Part shown: positions 8,032-17,071 of the stretch, one piece after another | How positions within the stretch are numbered: the stretch's first letter is position 1 | How the letters are laid out: every line of letters starts with the position of its first letter | NCBI GenBank assembly: GCA_024655825.1 | Contig: JANLFJ010000019.1 | Coordinates: forward strand, 1 to 58,313 | Reading direction: 5' to 3' | DNA length: 58,313 nucleotides | DNA from: Peptococcaceae bacterium | GTDB lineage: Bacteria; Bacillota; Peptococcia; DRI-13; PHAD01 | Notes under the pieces: generated by a model | What the model was told of the DNA's origin: nothing | Database searches by the model: none | Seen by the model: the letters and a program-made list of their open reading frames with translations, nothing else | Translations under genes and position numbers: made by a program

Positions 8032-8721
8032 ATGAGCTGCGAACAAACGGAATTAACGGGAAAGTTAATGGATATATACAACCGCCTGTTTGAAAAATTC
8101 GGACCGCGCCGCTGGTGGCCGGCTGATAATAACCTGGAAATGGTCCTCGGGGCGATTTTGGTCCAGAACGTTTCATGGAAGAATACCGCGGCCGCCCTGC
8201 AAAACCTTCGGGAAAAAGGATTAATTGATTTAAAAAAGCTGCTTCAGGTTCCTGTCGAAGAACTGGAAGAATTGATCAGGCCTACCCGTTACTACAGAAC
8301 GAAAGCTAAAAAAGTAAAGGCTTTTGCCTGCCTGGTGGGTGAAAAATATGAGGGGGACCTGGAAAGGCTGCTTGGTCTTCCTTTAACCAGCCTCCGCGAG
8401 GAACTCATAAAGGTTTACGGGATTGGGGAAGAGACAGCGGATTCAATCGTTCTTTACGGCAGCAGGCAGCCGATTTTCGTGGTGGATGCCTATACCCGGC
8501 GCATTTTCCATCGCCTGGGCTTCTTCAGCGAAAATATCGGGTATGGGGAGATGCAAACTTTTTTTATGCGCCACCTCAAAGCTGATGTCCAGCTGTACAA
8601 TGAATATCATGCCCTGCTGGACTGCCTCGGCAGCCGCCTCTGCAGGGCAAAAAATCCCGGCTGCGGGGAATGCCCGCTGGACGATCTTTGTAAGTACGAA
8701 GAAAAAGGTGAAGGAAAATGA
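8032..8721 (+). CDS. Endonuclease III-related DNA glycosylase (HhH-GPD, [4Fe-4S], MagIII-like)
   Basis: 229 residues. The N-terminal WWPADNNLEMVLGAILVQN matches the 3-methyladenine glycosylase MagIII group (COG2231) better than Nth. The helix-hairpin-helix is VYGIGEETAD, and the catalytic Asp is in FVVDAYTRR. The Lys of Nth is replaced by Glu in GIGEETA, so it should be a simple glycosylase without lyase activity. A C-terminal iron-sulfur set CRAKNPGCGECPLDDLC follows. ATG 8032 follows GGGAGAG. The stop overlaps the tldE start by four bases. The substrate (alkylated base) is inferred. Confidence 0.85.
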   Translation: MSCEQTELTGKLMDIYNRLFEKFGPRRWWPADNNLEMVLGAILVQNVSWKNTAAALQNLREKGLIDLKKLLQVPVEELEELIRPTRYYRTKAKKVKAFACLVGEKYEGDLERLLGLPLTSLREELIKVYGIGEETADSIVLYGSRQPIFVVDAYTRRIFHRLGFFSENIGYGEMQTFFMRHLKADVQLYNEYHALLDCLGSRLCRAKNPGCGECPLDDLCKYEEKGEGK

Positions 8722-10061
8722 AAGACCAGTTGCAGGTAGCAGCGGAAAAGGTTCTGGAAAGGGCCTGCCGGCAAGCGAATACCGAAGCCGAGGTTTTTTT
8801 GCTTGATTCGGAAGAACTGACGGTTGAAGTTGCTGAAAAAAAGGTGGAGAATATGAAGCTTGCCCGGGAACGCGGCCTTGGTGTGAGGGTGATTTCCGGC
8901 GGGAAGTTGGGTTTTGCCCATTCTTCGGACCTTTCACCCGCAGCCCTGGAAAGCGTAGTGGAAAAAGCCCTGCATAATGCGAGGGTAACACACCCGGATG
9001 AAAGCTGGGTTCTTCCCCGCCCGCAAATCTCATATCCCGGCCTTGACATCTTTGATGAGGCAACTTTCCAGATGCCGGTGGAAAGTAAAATTGAACTGGC
9101 TCAAAATATTGAAGCGGCAGCCCGCAGCTATGACCGGCGGGTGGTGATTACGGAAAAGGCTGTATATCACGAGGCGAAATACCGCGTGATCATACTTAAC
9201 AGCCGCGGCCTAGCCGGGAGTTACCGCGGATCGTACTGCGGCGGTTACGCCATGGTGGTGGCGAGTGAAAACCAGGATAGCCAGACCGGCTTTGGCCTGC
9301 AGTACAGTTTGAAATACCATGAACTCGATCCCCTGGAAATAGGCAGGGAGGCCGGTGAAAAAGCCGTTCGCCTGCTGGGTGCGAAAACGATTCCCTCGGG
9401 CAGAATACCGGTCGTACTAGACCCGTACACAGCGAGCAGTTTCCTTGGCGTTTTGCAGGCAGCTTTTTCCGCGGAGGCGGTTTTGAAGGGCAAGTCGTTT
9501 TTACAGGGACTGGAGGGCAGGATGGTGGCCAGTCCCCTGGTTACGATTGTTGACGATGGAACAATGGCCGGAAGATTGGGTTCGGCGCCGTTTGACGGGG
9601 AAGGCGTTCCGACCGCGAGAACTGTTTTGGTTAGGGAGGGTGAACTCTCAGGTTTCCTGCACAACAGTTACACCGCGAAAAGATTTGGAGTTGAACCAAC
9701 GGGGAACAGCACGCGCGTTTCTTATAAAAACACGCCTGAGGTTGGAATAACCAATTTTTATTTGAAAGAAGGGAACCTTTCCGCTGAAGAACTGGTTAAA
9801 GACCTGAGCAGGGGTTTATATGTCACCGACATCCTGGGCATGCATACGGCCAATCCGGTTTCCGGCGATTTTTCCCTGGGGGCGGCAGGCTTTCTAATCG
9901 AAGGCGGCGAATGCACCGTGCCGGTCAAAGGTGTGGCCATTGCCGGCAATCTCAAAGAAATGCTCCTGGATATAGACGGGGTGGCCAACGATATAAGGTT
10001 TTTTATCGGCAAGGGGGCTCCCAGCGTTCGCCTCAGGAGTTTGAACGTAAGCGGCACTTAA
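8718..10061 (+). CDS. tldE: TldE/PmbA peptidase partner
   Basis: 447 residues of the TldE/PmbA family, the non-catalytic half of the TldD/E protease. It lacks an HExxxH motif, as expected, and retains the family C-terminal pattern with SGDFSLGAAGFLIEGG near residue 385. It overlaps the glycosylase stop by four bases (ATGA), so translation is probably coupled. tldD lies upstream in the same run, which supports a heterodimer made from one transcript. Confidence 0.92.
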   Translation: MKDQLQVAAEKVLERACRQANTEAEVFLLDSEELTVEVAEKKVENMKLARERGLGVRVISGGKLGFAHSSDLSPAALESVVEKALHNARVTHPDESWVLPRPQISYPGLDIFDEATFQMPVESKIELAQNIEAAARSYDRRVVITEKAVYHEAKYRVIILNSRGLAGSYRGSYCGGYAMVVASENQDSQTGFGLQYSLKYHELDPLEIGREAGEKAVRLLGAKTIPSGRIPVVLDPYTASSFLGVLQAAFSAEAVLKGKSFLQGLEGRMVASPLVTIVDDGTMAGRLGSAPFDGEGVPTARTVLVREGELSGFLHNSYTAKRFGVEPTGNSTRVSYKNTPEVGITNFYLKEGNLSAEELVKDLSRGLYVTDILGMHTANPVSGDFSLGAAGFLIEGGECTVPVKGVAIAGNLKEMLLDIDGVANDIRFFIGKGAPSVRLRSLNVSGT

Positions 10062-10151
10062 AAATGTCTAGGAAACGGCGGCACTTTATGGTAAAATTCA
10101 GGAAGAAATTTGCCTTAATAACCAAGTAAAACGAACTGGCGGGTGACGCAG

Positions 10152-10604
10152 ATGAAGACGGTGTTTGTCATCCAGGGGCCCAATCTCAATTTACTGGGCG
10201 CCAGGGAAGAAAATTATTACGGCCGCGTTTCCCTGGACGAACTGCACAAGGACCTGGCAAAGACGGGCGGGGAATTAGGTCTTCAGGTTGATTTTTTTCA
10301 ATCCAACCACGAAGGCGAACTCGTGGAAATAATTCAAAAAGCTAAGAACAGGGCGGATTACCTCATCATAAATGCCGGGGCCTACACCCATACAAGCATA
10401 GCCATACGCGACGCGCTGCTTGCGGTTGGGATACCTGCCCTTGAAGTGCATATAAGCAATATTTATAAACGGGAGAGCTTCCGTCATAAATCTTTCCTGG
10501 CTGACGTGGTCCAGGGCCAGATTTGCGGGCTTGGCATTCTGGGTTACCATTTAGCCGTGAGAGCGGCTGCCCATTATCTGAAACAGGGAGGAGGGACTGC
10601 TTGA
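10152..10604 (+). CDS. aroQ: 3-dehydroquinate dehydratase, type II
   Basis: About 150 residues. It dehydrates 3-dehydroquinate to 3-dehydroshikimate in the shikimate pathway as a dodecamer. Family signatures are QGPNLNLLGARE near the N-terminus, the lid tyrosine region NYYGR, FQSNHEGELVE, INAGAYTHTSIA, and EVHISNIYKRE with the catalytic histidine. ATG 10152 is preferred over GTG 10143 by comparison with family starts. The stop overlaps the TTG start of the peptidase gene. Confidence 0.95.
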   Translation: MKTVFVIQGPNLNLLGAREENYYGRVSLDELHKDLAKTGGELGLQVDFFQSNHEGELVEIIQKAKNRADYLIINAGAYTHTSIAIRDALLAVGIPALEVHISNIYKRESFRHKSFLADVVQGQICGLGILGYHLAVRAAAHYLKQGGGTA

Positions 10605-11680
10605 ACTCGACCTTTTCCCGCTTGAAAACCAATTACCTCCAGGAAGAACTTGACGCCCTCATCATAACAAAACCGAGCAACCGCCGTTATTTGAGCGGGT
10701 TTACCGGAAGCAGCGGGTATCTTCTGTTGACGGAACGGGAGGATATTCTTGTAACGGATTTTCGTTACGCGGAACAGGCCGCCGCGCAGGCGCAAAAATT
10801 CAGAGTGGTCCGGCAGGGTCTCGAGCACATGCAGACTTTACGGGAGCTTATCGATTGTTACGGGCTTAAAAAGGTAGGAATTGAAAAAGAGGTTACGACC
10901 CTAAGTTCTTTTGAAGAATACCAAAAGAGCATTCCCGGTGCAGTGTTCGTTCCAGTCAGCGATCCTGTCGCCGCCTGGCGCAGGATAAAGTCGGCCGAGG
11001 AGATTGGACTTATTAGAAAGGCGATAGAGATAGCCGACAGGACTTTTTTGCACCTGAAAGGCTTTGTCACCGCGGGCCAGACGGAAAAAGAGGTGGCCTT
11101 AGAAATCGAGTTTTTTATGCGCCGGCTGGGTTCCGAAAGGAACGCCTTCGAAATCATCGTCGCCTCCGGCGGTCGCTCTTCACTGCCGCATGGAACGGCA
11201 ACGGACAAGGTTATTGCACGCGGTGAACTTGTGACGGTGGATTTCGGCGCGGTATACAGCGGGTATCGTTCCGATATTACGAGGACCCTGGTGATGGGAC
11301 CGCCGGATGAACGCCAGAAAAGCATATACGAACTGGTTCTCAGGGCCCAAAAAGCAGCCGTTGAAAGCATTAAACCGGGGCTGAAGTCTTCTGAGGTGGA
11401 TATGGTGGCTCGCAGCATCATTTCAGAAGCCGGTTACGGCAGTAATTTCGGTCATGGTCTCGGTCACGGCCTGGGGCTGGACATTCATGAGGGGCCGAGG
11501 CTGTCCCCGCTAGATGAAACCATGCTGGAGCCGGGAATGGTTGTAACCGTGGAGCCCGGTTTGTACCTGCCGGGCTGGGGCGGTGTCCGGATTGAGGATG
11601 TTGTGGCCGTGACACCGCAGGGCTGCGAGGTTTTAACCAGGTCACCCAAAAATTTGGATGATATGATTATCGACAGTTAA
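10601..11680 (+). CDS. M24 family aminopeptidase (Xaa-Pro peptidase-like)
   Basis: About 359 residues with a creatinase N-terminal domain (1-125) and a pita-bread metallopeptidase domain. Metal ligands are visible: Asp in [11 protein letters not shown], Asp in RSDITRT, His in GHGLGHGLG, Glu in VTVEPGLY and Glu in GVRIEDVV. It probably removes N-terminal residues before proline. TTG 10601 overlaps the aroQ stop and has GGGAGGAGGG five bases upstream. The order aroQ-peptidase-efp is common in Firmicutes. Confidence 0.9.
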   Translation: MNSTFSRLKTNYLQEELDALIITKPSNRRYLSGFTGSSGYLLLTEREDILVTDFRYAEQAAAQAQKFRVVRQGLEHMQTLRELIDCYGLKKVGIEKEVTTLSSFEEYQKSIPGAVFVPVSDPVAAWRRIKSAEEIGLIRKAIEIADRTFLHLKGFVTAGQTEKEVALEIEFFMRRLGSERNAFEIIVASGGRSSLPHGTATDKVIARGELVTVDFGAVYSGYRSDITRTLVMGPPDERQKSIYELVLRAQKAAVESIKPGLKSSEVDMVARSIISEAGYGSNFGHGLGHGLGLDIHEGPRLSPLDETMLEPGMVVTVEPGLYLPGWGGVRIEDVVAVTPQGCEVLTRSPKNLDDMIIDS

Positions 11681-11725
11681 TAACAAGAACACTTTTTGTG
11701 ATAACTACGGGATTGGAGGTTCAAT

Positions 11726-12283
11726 ATGATTTCGACTACGGATTTCAGAACGGGGCTTACTTTTGAGTTGGAAGGAGAGGTTGTTCAGCTCCTGGATTTC
11801 CAGCATGTTAAACCCGGAAAAGGTGCTGCTTTTGTTCGCTGCAAGTTGAGGAACGTAAAGAGCGGGGCCATTGTGGAAAGGACTTTTCGCCCCGGAGAAA
11901 AATTTCCCAAGGCGCACATTGAACGCAAGGAAATGCAATACCTTTACAAAGAGGGCGATCAGTGGGTGTTTATGGATACGGAGACTTACGAGCAGGTTTC
12001 GCTTCCCGAAGAATTACTGGAAGACGCTCCCAAGTATTTGAAAGAAAACATGACCACAGGTATTCTTTTCTACCAGGGCCAGGTAATAGGTGTGGATTTG
12101 CCTAAACAGGTTGAACTCAGGGTAACGGCCACTGAACCGGGAATCAAGGGCGATACCGCTTCCGGCGGCGGAAAACCCGCCACCCTTGAAACGGGACTTG
12201 TGGTTGTCGTGCCTTTCTTTGTTAATGAAGGCGACGTGCTGGTTATTGATACCCGCACCGGGAACTATGTGAGCCGGGCCTGA
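11726..12283 (+). CDS. efp: Translation elongation factor P
   Basis: 185 residues in three beta-barrel domains. It binds stalled ribosomes and promotes peptide bonds at polyproline stretches. The loop [10 protein letters not shown] places Lys32 at the tip that is modified in many bacteria. The C-terminal signature is present as [16 protein letters not shown] 11726 is preceded by TTGGAGG. It lies behind the prolyl-directed peptidase gene, a usual neighbour. Confidence 0.97.
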   Translation: MISTTDFRTGLTFELEGEVVQLLDFQHVKPGKGAAFVRCKLRNVKSGAIVERTFRPGEKFPKAHIERKEMQYLYKEGDQWVFMDTETYEQVSLPEELLEDAPKYLKENMTTGILFYQGQVIGVDLPKQVELRVTATEPGIKGDTASGGGKPATLETGLVVVVPFFVNEGDVLVIDTRTGNYVSRA

Positions 12284-12362
12284 ACGGCAAGACCGGCGAT
12301 GTTTAGCTTGCCTGACAAAATGAGATACTATGGTAGTAATGTTGAATTGAGGAGGAAATAAA

Positions 12363-12806
12363 GTGAGCGATCTGAGGGAAAAGGCAGCCTACCTGCAGGG
12401 TTTGGCCGAAGGTCTCGACATTGACAAGGAGTCCAAAGAGGGGAAAATGCTTGCCGCCATTATGGAATTCCTTAACGAGGTTGTGGAAGAGATCGAAGAG
12501 GTGTCCGAGCAGCAGGATGAACTGAGCGATTATCTTGAGGCGATAGATGAAGACCTTGGTGAACTGGAAAGGGAAATATACGGGGAAGATGAATACCCCG
12601 ATGAGGATGAGGAAAACGAGGATGAAGACGAGAATGAAGAGGATGAAGGGGACTACATCGAAGTCGAGTGTCCCAAGTGCCACGATGTGGTTAGATTTGA
12701 CGCCGGTATCCTTGCCGATGAGGATGTGATCGAGGTGACATGTCCGAACTGCGATGAGGTTGTTTACGTCAACGACGAACAGGCGCTGATGAAAGAGGAT
12801 GAATAA
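12363..12806 (+). CDS. CD1247-type protein: helical N-domain, acidic linker, zinc ribbon
   Basis: 147 residues. Residues 1-75 form a charged helical domain seen in clostridial CD1247-type proteins. Residues about 76-97 are almost entirely Asp/Glu. A zinc ribbon follows, with CPKCHDVV near 101 and CPNCDEVV near 123. The start is GTG 12363 behind GGAGG. The function is unknown; the acidic linker and ribbon suggest a protein that docks on a nucleic-acid machine, but that is inference. A strong terminator follows, so it closes the efp group. Confidence 0.75.
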   Translation: MSDLREKAAYLQGLAEGLDIDKESKEGKMLAAIMEFLNEVVEEIEEVSEQQDELSDYLEAIDEDLGELEREIYGEDEYPDEDEENEDEDENEEDEGDYIEVECPKCHDVVRFDAGILADEDVIEVTCPNCDEVVYVNDEQALMKEDE

Positions 12807-12838
12807 TCCGGCTTGAGCATTTGCCTGCCGGTGGCGAA

Positions 12839-12875
12839 AGGCCTGACATGGGGTAACCCGTGTCAGGCCTTTTGT
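12839..12875 (+). terminator. Rho-independent terminator after the efp group
   Basis: A 13-14-pair stem (AGGCCTGACATGG and CCGTGTCAGGCCT with one T-G pair), loop GTAA, then TTTT from 12870. It separates the efp group from spoIIIA. Confidence 0.88.
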
Positions 12876-12960
12876 GTTCATAGCTTGCATAAAAGAAAGA
12901 GCGGGACAATATACATATTATTGCTCAGGAAAAGATAATTGTTGAGCAAAAAGGGGTCCT

Positions 12961-14028
12961 ATGGCAAAAGTCATTATCAACAAAAGAGACAAAAGGGTCA
13001 GGGGAGGAGCATACAGCGGCCAGGCAACAGGCCCTTGCACAGTGGTCTCAGGCCGAAACAACACTGCTGGCTTCAGGCCTTTTCCCACATGGCTTCAGGC
13101 TATGACTCCCAATTTGCGTATTATGTTGAAGGAAGCATTAGGGGATTTACTCCCGGAAGTGGAGGAAATAAGACTGCGAATTGGCAGGCCTGTTCTTCTC
13201 CGGCTGGGCCAGAAGGAAGTGACGGTGGACAACGCCAATAGGCTGACCTCGCATCTTCAAAGGGGCGTTGCCGTCACACGCCAGGAACTGGAAAGGAATC
13301 TGGAAATCTTAAGCCAGAGCTCGCTTTATGCCTGGGAAGACGAGTTCAAAAACGGTTACCTGACCATACCCGGCGGGCATCGTATCGGGCTTGCCGGCCG
13401 GGGCGTGCTGGAGAAAGGGGAAATCAAAACCTTAAAAGACATTTCCGGTTTCAATTACCGCATCGGGAGGGAAATTCGCGGCTGTTCCGACGAGGTGATA
13501 CCTTTTGTGGTCGGTAAAGACAAGGTTTATAGCACCATCATTGTTTCCCCTCCCAGGTGCGGTAAAACCACGCTTCTGCGGGATATGGTCAGGCAGTTGA
13601 GCGACGGTGTGGAAGAGCTGGGATTTGGCGGGGTAAACGTCGGCCTGGTGGATGAAAGGTCGGAAATCGCCGGGATGTACCTGGGAGAACCACAGTTTGA
13701 CATTGGGCTGCGCACCGATGTTTTGGATGCTTGTCCCAAGGCCCAGGGGATGATCATGCTTATCAGGTCAATGTCTCCCGGGATTGTCGCCACAGATGAG
13801 ATCGGGAAAAAGGAGGATGTTCAAGCGCTTTATGAATCGCTGCGAGCAGGGGTATCGGTGATAACCACGGTTCATGGGAGCAGCATGGAAGATGTGCTTG
13901 AAAGGCCTGTTTTGAAGGACCTGCTCTGCGGCGGCTTTTTTGAGCGCCTTGTCGTGTTGAGCAGGCGCAAGGGGGCCGGGACCCTGGAAAGCATCCATGA
14001 CGGTAAAACCCTGGAAAGGATGAACTAA
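12961..14028 (+). CDS. spoIIIAA: Stage III sporulation protein AA, ATPase
   Basis: 355 residues, a secretion-type AAA ATPase acting in the mother cell to power the SpoIIIA-SpoIIQ channel into the forespore. Walker A is SPPRCGKTTLLRD near 197, and Walker B is in the region ending IVATDEIGKKED near 277. Family members usually begin near residue 45 here (TPNLRIMLKEAL), so the first 45 residues are an extension. ATG 12961 has AAGGGG upstream, while the later ATG (13102) has no ribosome site; the start is thus open. It heads the eight-gene spoIIIA operon. Confidence 0.92.
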   Translation: MAKVIINKRDKRVRGGAYSGQATGPCTVVSGRNNTAGFRPFPTWLQAMTPNLRIMLKEALGDLLPEVEEIRLRIGRPVLLRLGQKEVTVDNANRLTSHLQRGVAVTRQELERNLEILSQSSLYAWEDEFKNGYLTIPGGHRIGLAGRGVLEKGEIKTLKDISGFNYRIGREIRGCSDEVIPFVVGKDKVYSTIIVSPPRCGKTTLLRDMVRQLSDGVEELGFGGVNVGLVDERSEIAGMYLGEPQFDIGLRTDVLDACPKAQGMIMLIRSMSPGIVATDEIGKKEDVQALYESLRAGVSVITTVHGSSMEDVLERPVLKDLLCGGFFERLVVLSRRKGAGTLESIHDGKTLERMN

Positions 14029-14029
14029 C

Positions 14030-14548
14030 ATGTTTAAAATGATCGGGGCCCTTTTAGTGATCGGGGGCTGCGGCTACGGCGGGTTATCAATTGCCCGCGG
14101 CTACCGCCTTAGAGCCGAGGTCTTGCGCAGCCTGCAGAACGGTTTGAATCTCCTGGAAGCGGAAATCAGTTACGGTTCCACACCGCTGCCCCTTGCCCTG
14201 GAAAGGGTCGGGGAGAAACTTGGCCGGGAAAGCAGCCTCGTTTTTTCGTATGCCGCGCAAGCCTTTCACCTGCATGGGGGGGCTACCGCGGGGGAAGCCT
14301 GGGAAGAAGGGGTAAAAAAGCTTGCCCAGAACGTCTCTTTAAGCTTGGAGGACATAAGTATTCTGCAAAGCTTTGGACAGGGGCTGGGCAATTCGGCTAA
14401 AAACGAACAGCTTAAAAATATTGCATTGGCCAGGGAACAGCTTTTTATGGCTGAAAAGGAAGCCTGTTTGGCCAGGGAGAGATACGAAAGGATGTGGCGG
14501 TATCTTGGTTTTTGCCTGGGCGCGGCGATTGTGCTGGCGTTGATCTGA
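14030..14548 (+). CDS. spoIIIAB: Stage III sporulation protein AB
   Basis: 172 residues with membrane helices at both ends (about 3-22 and 152-171) and a helical cytoplasmic middle, like the platform protein of type II secretion (GspF-like half). It is part of the mother-cell export-like complex needed for sigma-G activity in the forespore. The start follows the spoIIIAA stop by one base. Confidence 0.92.
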   Translation: MFKMIGALLVIGGCGYGGLSIARGYRLRAEVLRSLQNGLNLLEAEISYGSTPLPLALERVGEKLGRESSLVFSYAAQAFHLHGGATAGEAWEEGVKKLAQNVSLSLEDISILQSFGQGLGNSAKNEQLKNIALAREQLFMAEKEACLARERYERMWRYLGFCLGAAIVLALI

Positions 14549-14577
14549 CAATCCTTTGAAGGGAAATGGAAAAGACG

Positions 14578-14775
14578 ATGAATATTGAGTTGATCTTTCA
14601 AATCGCTGGAATTGGTATTCTGACCTCTATTTTTCATACTGTCCTAAAACAGGCGGGAAAAGAGGAATATTCTTTTATCGCTACGCTGGCCGGGGTATCC
14701 ATTGCTTTAATCATGGTGGTGCAGCTTTTGGCCGAACTCTTGAGCAAGGTCAAGAGCGTATTTTTCCTGTCATAG
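14578..14775 (+). CDS. spoIIIAC: Stage III sporulation protein AC
   Basis: 65 residues with two membrane helices (about 5-22 and 33-55) joined by a conserved KQAGKEE loop. It is a small core membrane protein of the SpoIIIA complex. ATG 14578 matches the normal family start; an upstream in-frame ATG at 14566 would add four residues and has GAAGGGA very close. Confidence 0.9.
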   Translation: MNIELIFQIAGIGILTSIFHTVLKQAGKEEYSFIATLAGVSIALIMVVQLLAELLSKVKSVFFLS

Positions 14776-14784
14776 GGGTGCGAA

Positions 14785-15171
14785 ATGGAAATATTCCAGG
14801 TTGTCGGCATAGGCCTGTTAGGCACTGTTCTGGCAGTTTTCGTCAGGGAACGCAACAGGGAGGCAGCTGTTCTGGTAAGCTTGGCAACCGGTGTCATTAT
14901 TTTTATCTTTGCCTTGAGCAGGGTCGGCGCTGTTATTGAGGTTTTGCGGGAACTGGCCTCTTATGCAAATGTGAACATGTTTTATTTAACCACCCTGCTG
15001 AAAATCATCGGCATAGCCTATATAGCCGAATTTGGGGCACAGGTTTGCAAAGACGCAGGGGAAAGCTCTACAGCCGCCAAAATTGAATTTGCAGCAAAAG
15101 TTCTGGTGATGGTGCTGGCGCTGCCCATTGTCGTGGCAATACTGGAGTCGGTTTTGAGGCTGGTTCCTTAG
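14785..15171 (+). CDS. spoIIIAD: Stage III sporulation protein AD
   Basis: 128 residues with four predicted membrane helices, related to SpoIIIAC in sequence and likely to sit with it in the export complex. The family pattern EFGAQVCKDAGES is near residue 77. The start has GGGGTG upstream and follows spoIIIAC by nine bases. Confidence 0.92.
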   Translation: MEIFQVVGIGLLGTVLAVFVRERNREAAVLVSLATGVIIFIFALSRVGAVIEVLRELASYANVNMFYLTTLLKIIGIAYIAEFGAQVCKDAGESSTAAKIEFAAKVLVMVLALPIVVAILESVLRLVP

Positions 15172-15183
15172 GTGGTGTGGAGA

Positions 15184-16386
15184 ATGAGGAGACTGCCAGG
15201 AGTTGTCATTTTGCTGCTGTTTTTCACTTTGCCGGCAGGGGCAGCGGCGGCCGGCTTTCCGATGAACCAGGCAGAGAGGAAGCCTGCTCAAAGCCTGGAA
15301 GCGGCGGTGGAAAAACAAAAAAAAGCCCTGGATTTGCGTGAACTTGAAGAATTCATTTGCCAGGTTGACAGGGAAGTGGGGTCGTACTTGCCGGAGCTGT
15401 CGCTTTCGAAAATGATCGATTCTTTTAAAAAGGGAGAGTTTAGCTTTTCTCCACAGGAAGTGGTCAGCAAGATTATTAAGCTCTTTGTCTTTGAATTGAC
15501 AGCCAATTTGACCCTCTTGGGGAAGCTGCTGATCATCGCCGTGGTTTGTTCGATACTCATCAATCTCCAGTCGGCTTTTGAGGGAGGGACAGTCGCCAGG
15601 CTCGCCTGTTTTGTTTGCCTGGCAGCCCTGATTACCATTGCCCTGGGTTCTTTCAATCTGGCGGTAAAAACGGGGCTGGGGTCCATCAGTAAAATGGTTG
15701 GTTTTATGAAGCTCTTGCTTCCTGTTCTTCTTGTGCTTCTTACAGCCGTGGGCGGTTTGACCAGCACAGCCCTGCTGCAGCCGTTCCTGATGGTCTTTTT
15801 GAGTGTGATGGGGGTTTTTATCCAGGGGGTAATCTTCCCGCTTATTTACCTTACTGCCATGATTTCTATTGTGAACAGTATTTCCGATCGGTTTAAGGTG
15901 ACGCGGATAGCCAGCCTGATCAGGCAGCTGGCAAAAGCGGGAATTGGACTTGTACTCACCCTGTTCATAGGTGTTGTCACAGTGCAGGGAGCGGCCGGCG
16001 CCGTGATTGACGGGGTTACCCTGAGAACGGCGAAATTCATGACGGGCGCTTTTGTTCCGGTAGCCGGCAGCATGTTCGCGGATGCCCTGGACGCCGTAAT
16101 GGGAGGTTCACTTCTGCTGAAGAATGCGGTTGGACTGACCGGTGTTTTAGTGCTGGGAGCAATCGCCCTGTTTCCCGTTATAAAGATACTGGCCATCGCC
16201 GTAATTTACCGGCTGGCGGCAGCGCTGCTTCAGCCGCTTGGCGATACCCTTGTTGCCGATGCCCTGGAAGATATGGCTGGCAGCCTCTTTCTGGTATTTG
16301 CCGCCGTGGCCAGTGTGGCCATCATGTTTTTTATGACCATCGCTGTTATTGTGGGGACGGCAAACTTTACGGTGATGCTCAGGTAG
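15184..16386 (+). CDS. spoIIIAE: Stage III sporulation protein AE
   Basis: About 400 residues with a clear signal peptide (hydrophobic 6-22 ending GAAAAGF), an extracytoplasmic amphipathic part (30-100), then some seven or eight membrane helices. It is the large polytopic subunit of the SpoIIIA complex. ATG 15184 gives the cleanest signal peptide; GTG 15172, which touches the spoIIIAD stop, is the other choice. Confidence 0.92.
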   Translation: MRRLPGVVILLLFFTLPAGAAAAGFPMNQAERKPAQSLEAAVEKQKKALDLRELEEFICQVDREVGSYLPELSLSKMIDSFKKGEFSFSPQEVVSKIIKLFVFELTANLTLLGKLLIIAVVCSILINLQSAFEGGTVARLACFVCLAALITIALGSFNLAVKTGLGSISKMVGFMKLLLPVLLVLLTAVGGLTSTALLQPFLMVFLSVMGVFIQGVIFPLIYLTAMISIVNSISDRFKVTRIASLIRQLAKAGIGLVLTLFIGVVTVQGAAGAVIDGVTLRTAKFMTGAFVPVAGSMFADALDAVMGGSLLLKNAVGLTGVLVLGAIALFPVIKILAIAVIYRLAAALLQPLGDTLVADALEDMAGSLFLVFAAVASVAIMFFMTIAVIVGTANFTVMLR

Positions 16387-16393
16387 GTGATTG

Positions 16394-17047
16394 ATGTTGG
16401 AAGTATTAAAAGAACTGGTCAGGAACATTGTGTTAATCGTTCTTTTGGCAGCTTTTCTTGACCTGATTTTGCCTTCAAGCAAAATGAGTTCTTATATCAA
16501 AATGGTGATGGGACTGTTTGTGCTTGTTTCCATATTAAATCCTCTTCTCGCTATTTTTCTTCATAGACAGGAATTCGAAGTTATGGCCTGGCAGGAGGAA
16601 AGCGCTTTTTTTGACAGCGCTTCTTACCTGGAAAAAAGCGAGAGGCTGGCAGAAGTAAACCGTGGTATCTTTAGGCAGGAATACGGCCGCAGGATGGAAA
16701 TGCAAATGGAAGCCCTGGTTAAGCTGGTCAGGGGCGTAGAAGAGGCTTGGGTTAAGGTTGAACTGGAAGGAGATGGTCAGGCAGGTGACGTGAAGAGAAT
16801 AAGGAGCGTTTTGGTGACGGTCGGAATTCAGGGCGAAAGAAAACAGGGCGCGGGCGTTTCCGGTGTTGAGCCGGTAAAGGTCGGGGTTGGGAACGGCGAA
16901 AGCAATACCGAGAACAATCCTGCGCGGCAGGCGGGTTCGGAAAAACAGGCAACAAATAAAAATGGGATCGAAAGAGAGATCAAAAACATGCTTGGCCGTT
17001 ATTTCGAGCTGCAGGAAGGGCAAATCAGGGTGGTGTTCAACCGCTGA
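16394..17047 (+). CDS. spoIIIAF: Stage III sporulation protein AF
   Basis: 217 residues: two membrane helices (about 8-25 and 35-55), then a soluble domain facing the space between mother cell and forespore. A low-complexity Gly/Asn-rich linker (150-190) precedes a conserved end (MLGRYFELQEGQIRVVF). Its soluble domain has the ring-building fold of type III secretion proteins in homologues. It sits between AE and AG in the standard order. Confidence 0.9.
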   Translation: MLEVLKELVRNIVLIVLLAAFLDLILPSSKMSSYIKMVMGLFVLVSILNPLLAIFLHRQEFEVMAWQEESAFFDSASYLEKSERLAEVNRGIFRQEYGRRMEMQMEALVKLVRGVEEAWVKVELEGDGQAGDVKRIRSVLVTVGIQGERKQGAGVSGVEPVKVGVGNGESNTENNPARQAGSEKQATNKNGIEREIKNMLGRYFELQEGQIRVVFNR

Positions 17048-17071
17048 CCTTTTAACAAAAGAGGTGTGCAT

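Noticed and set aside
12887-12921. Sigma-E promoter before spoIIIAA
   Set aside because: GCATA and CATATTAT are present, but the 22-base spacer is too long for the consensus; no other good pair was found.
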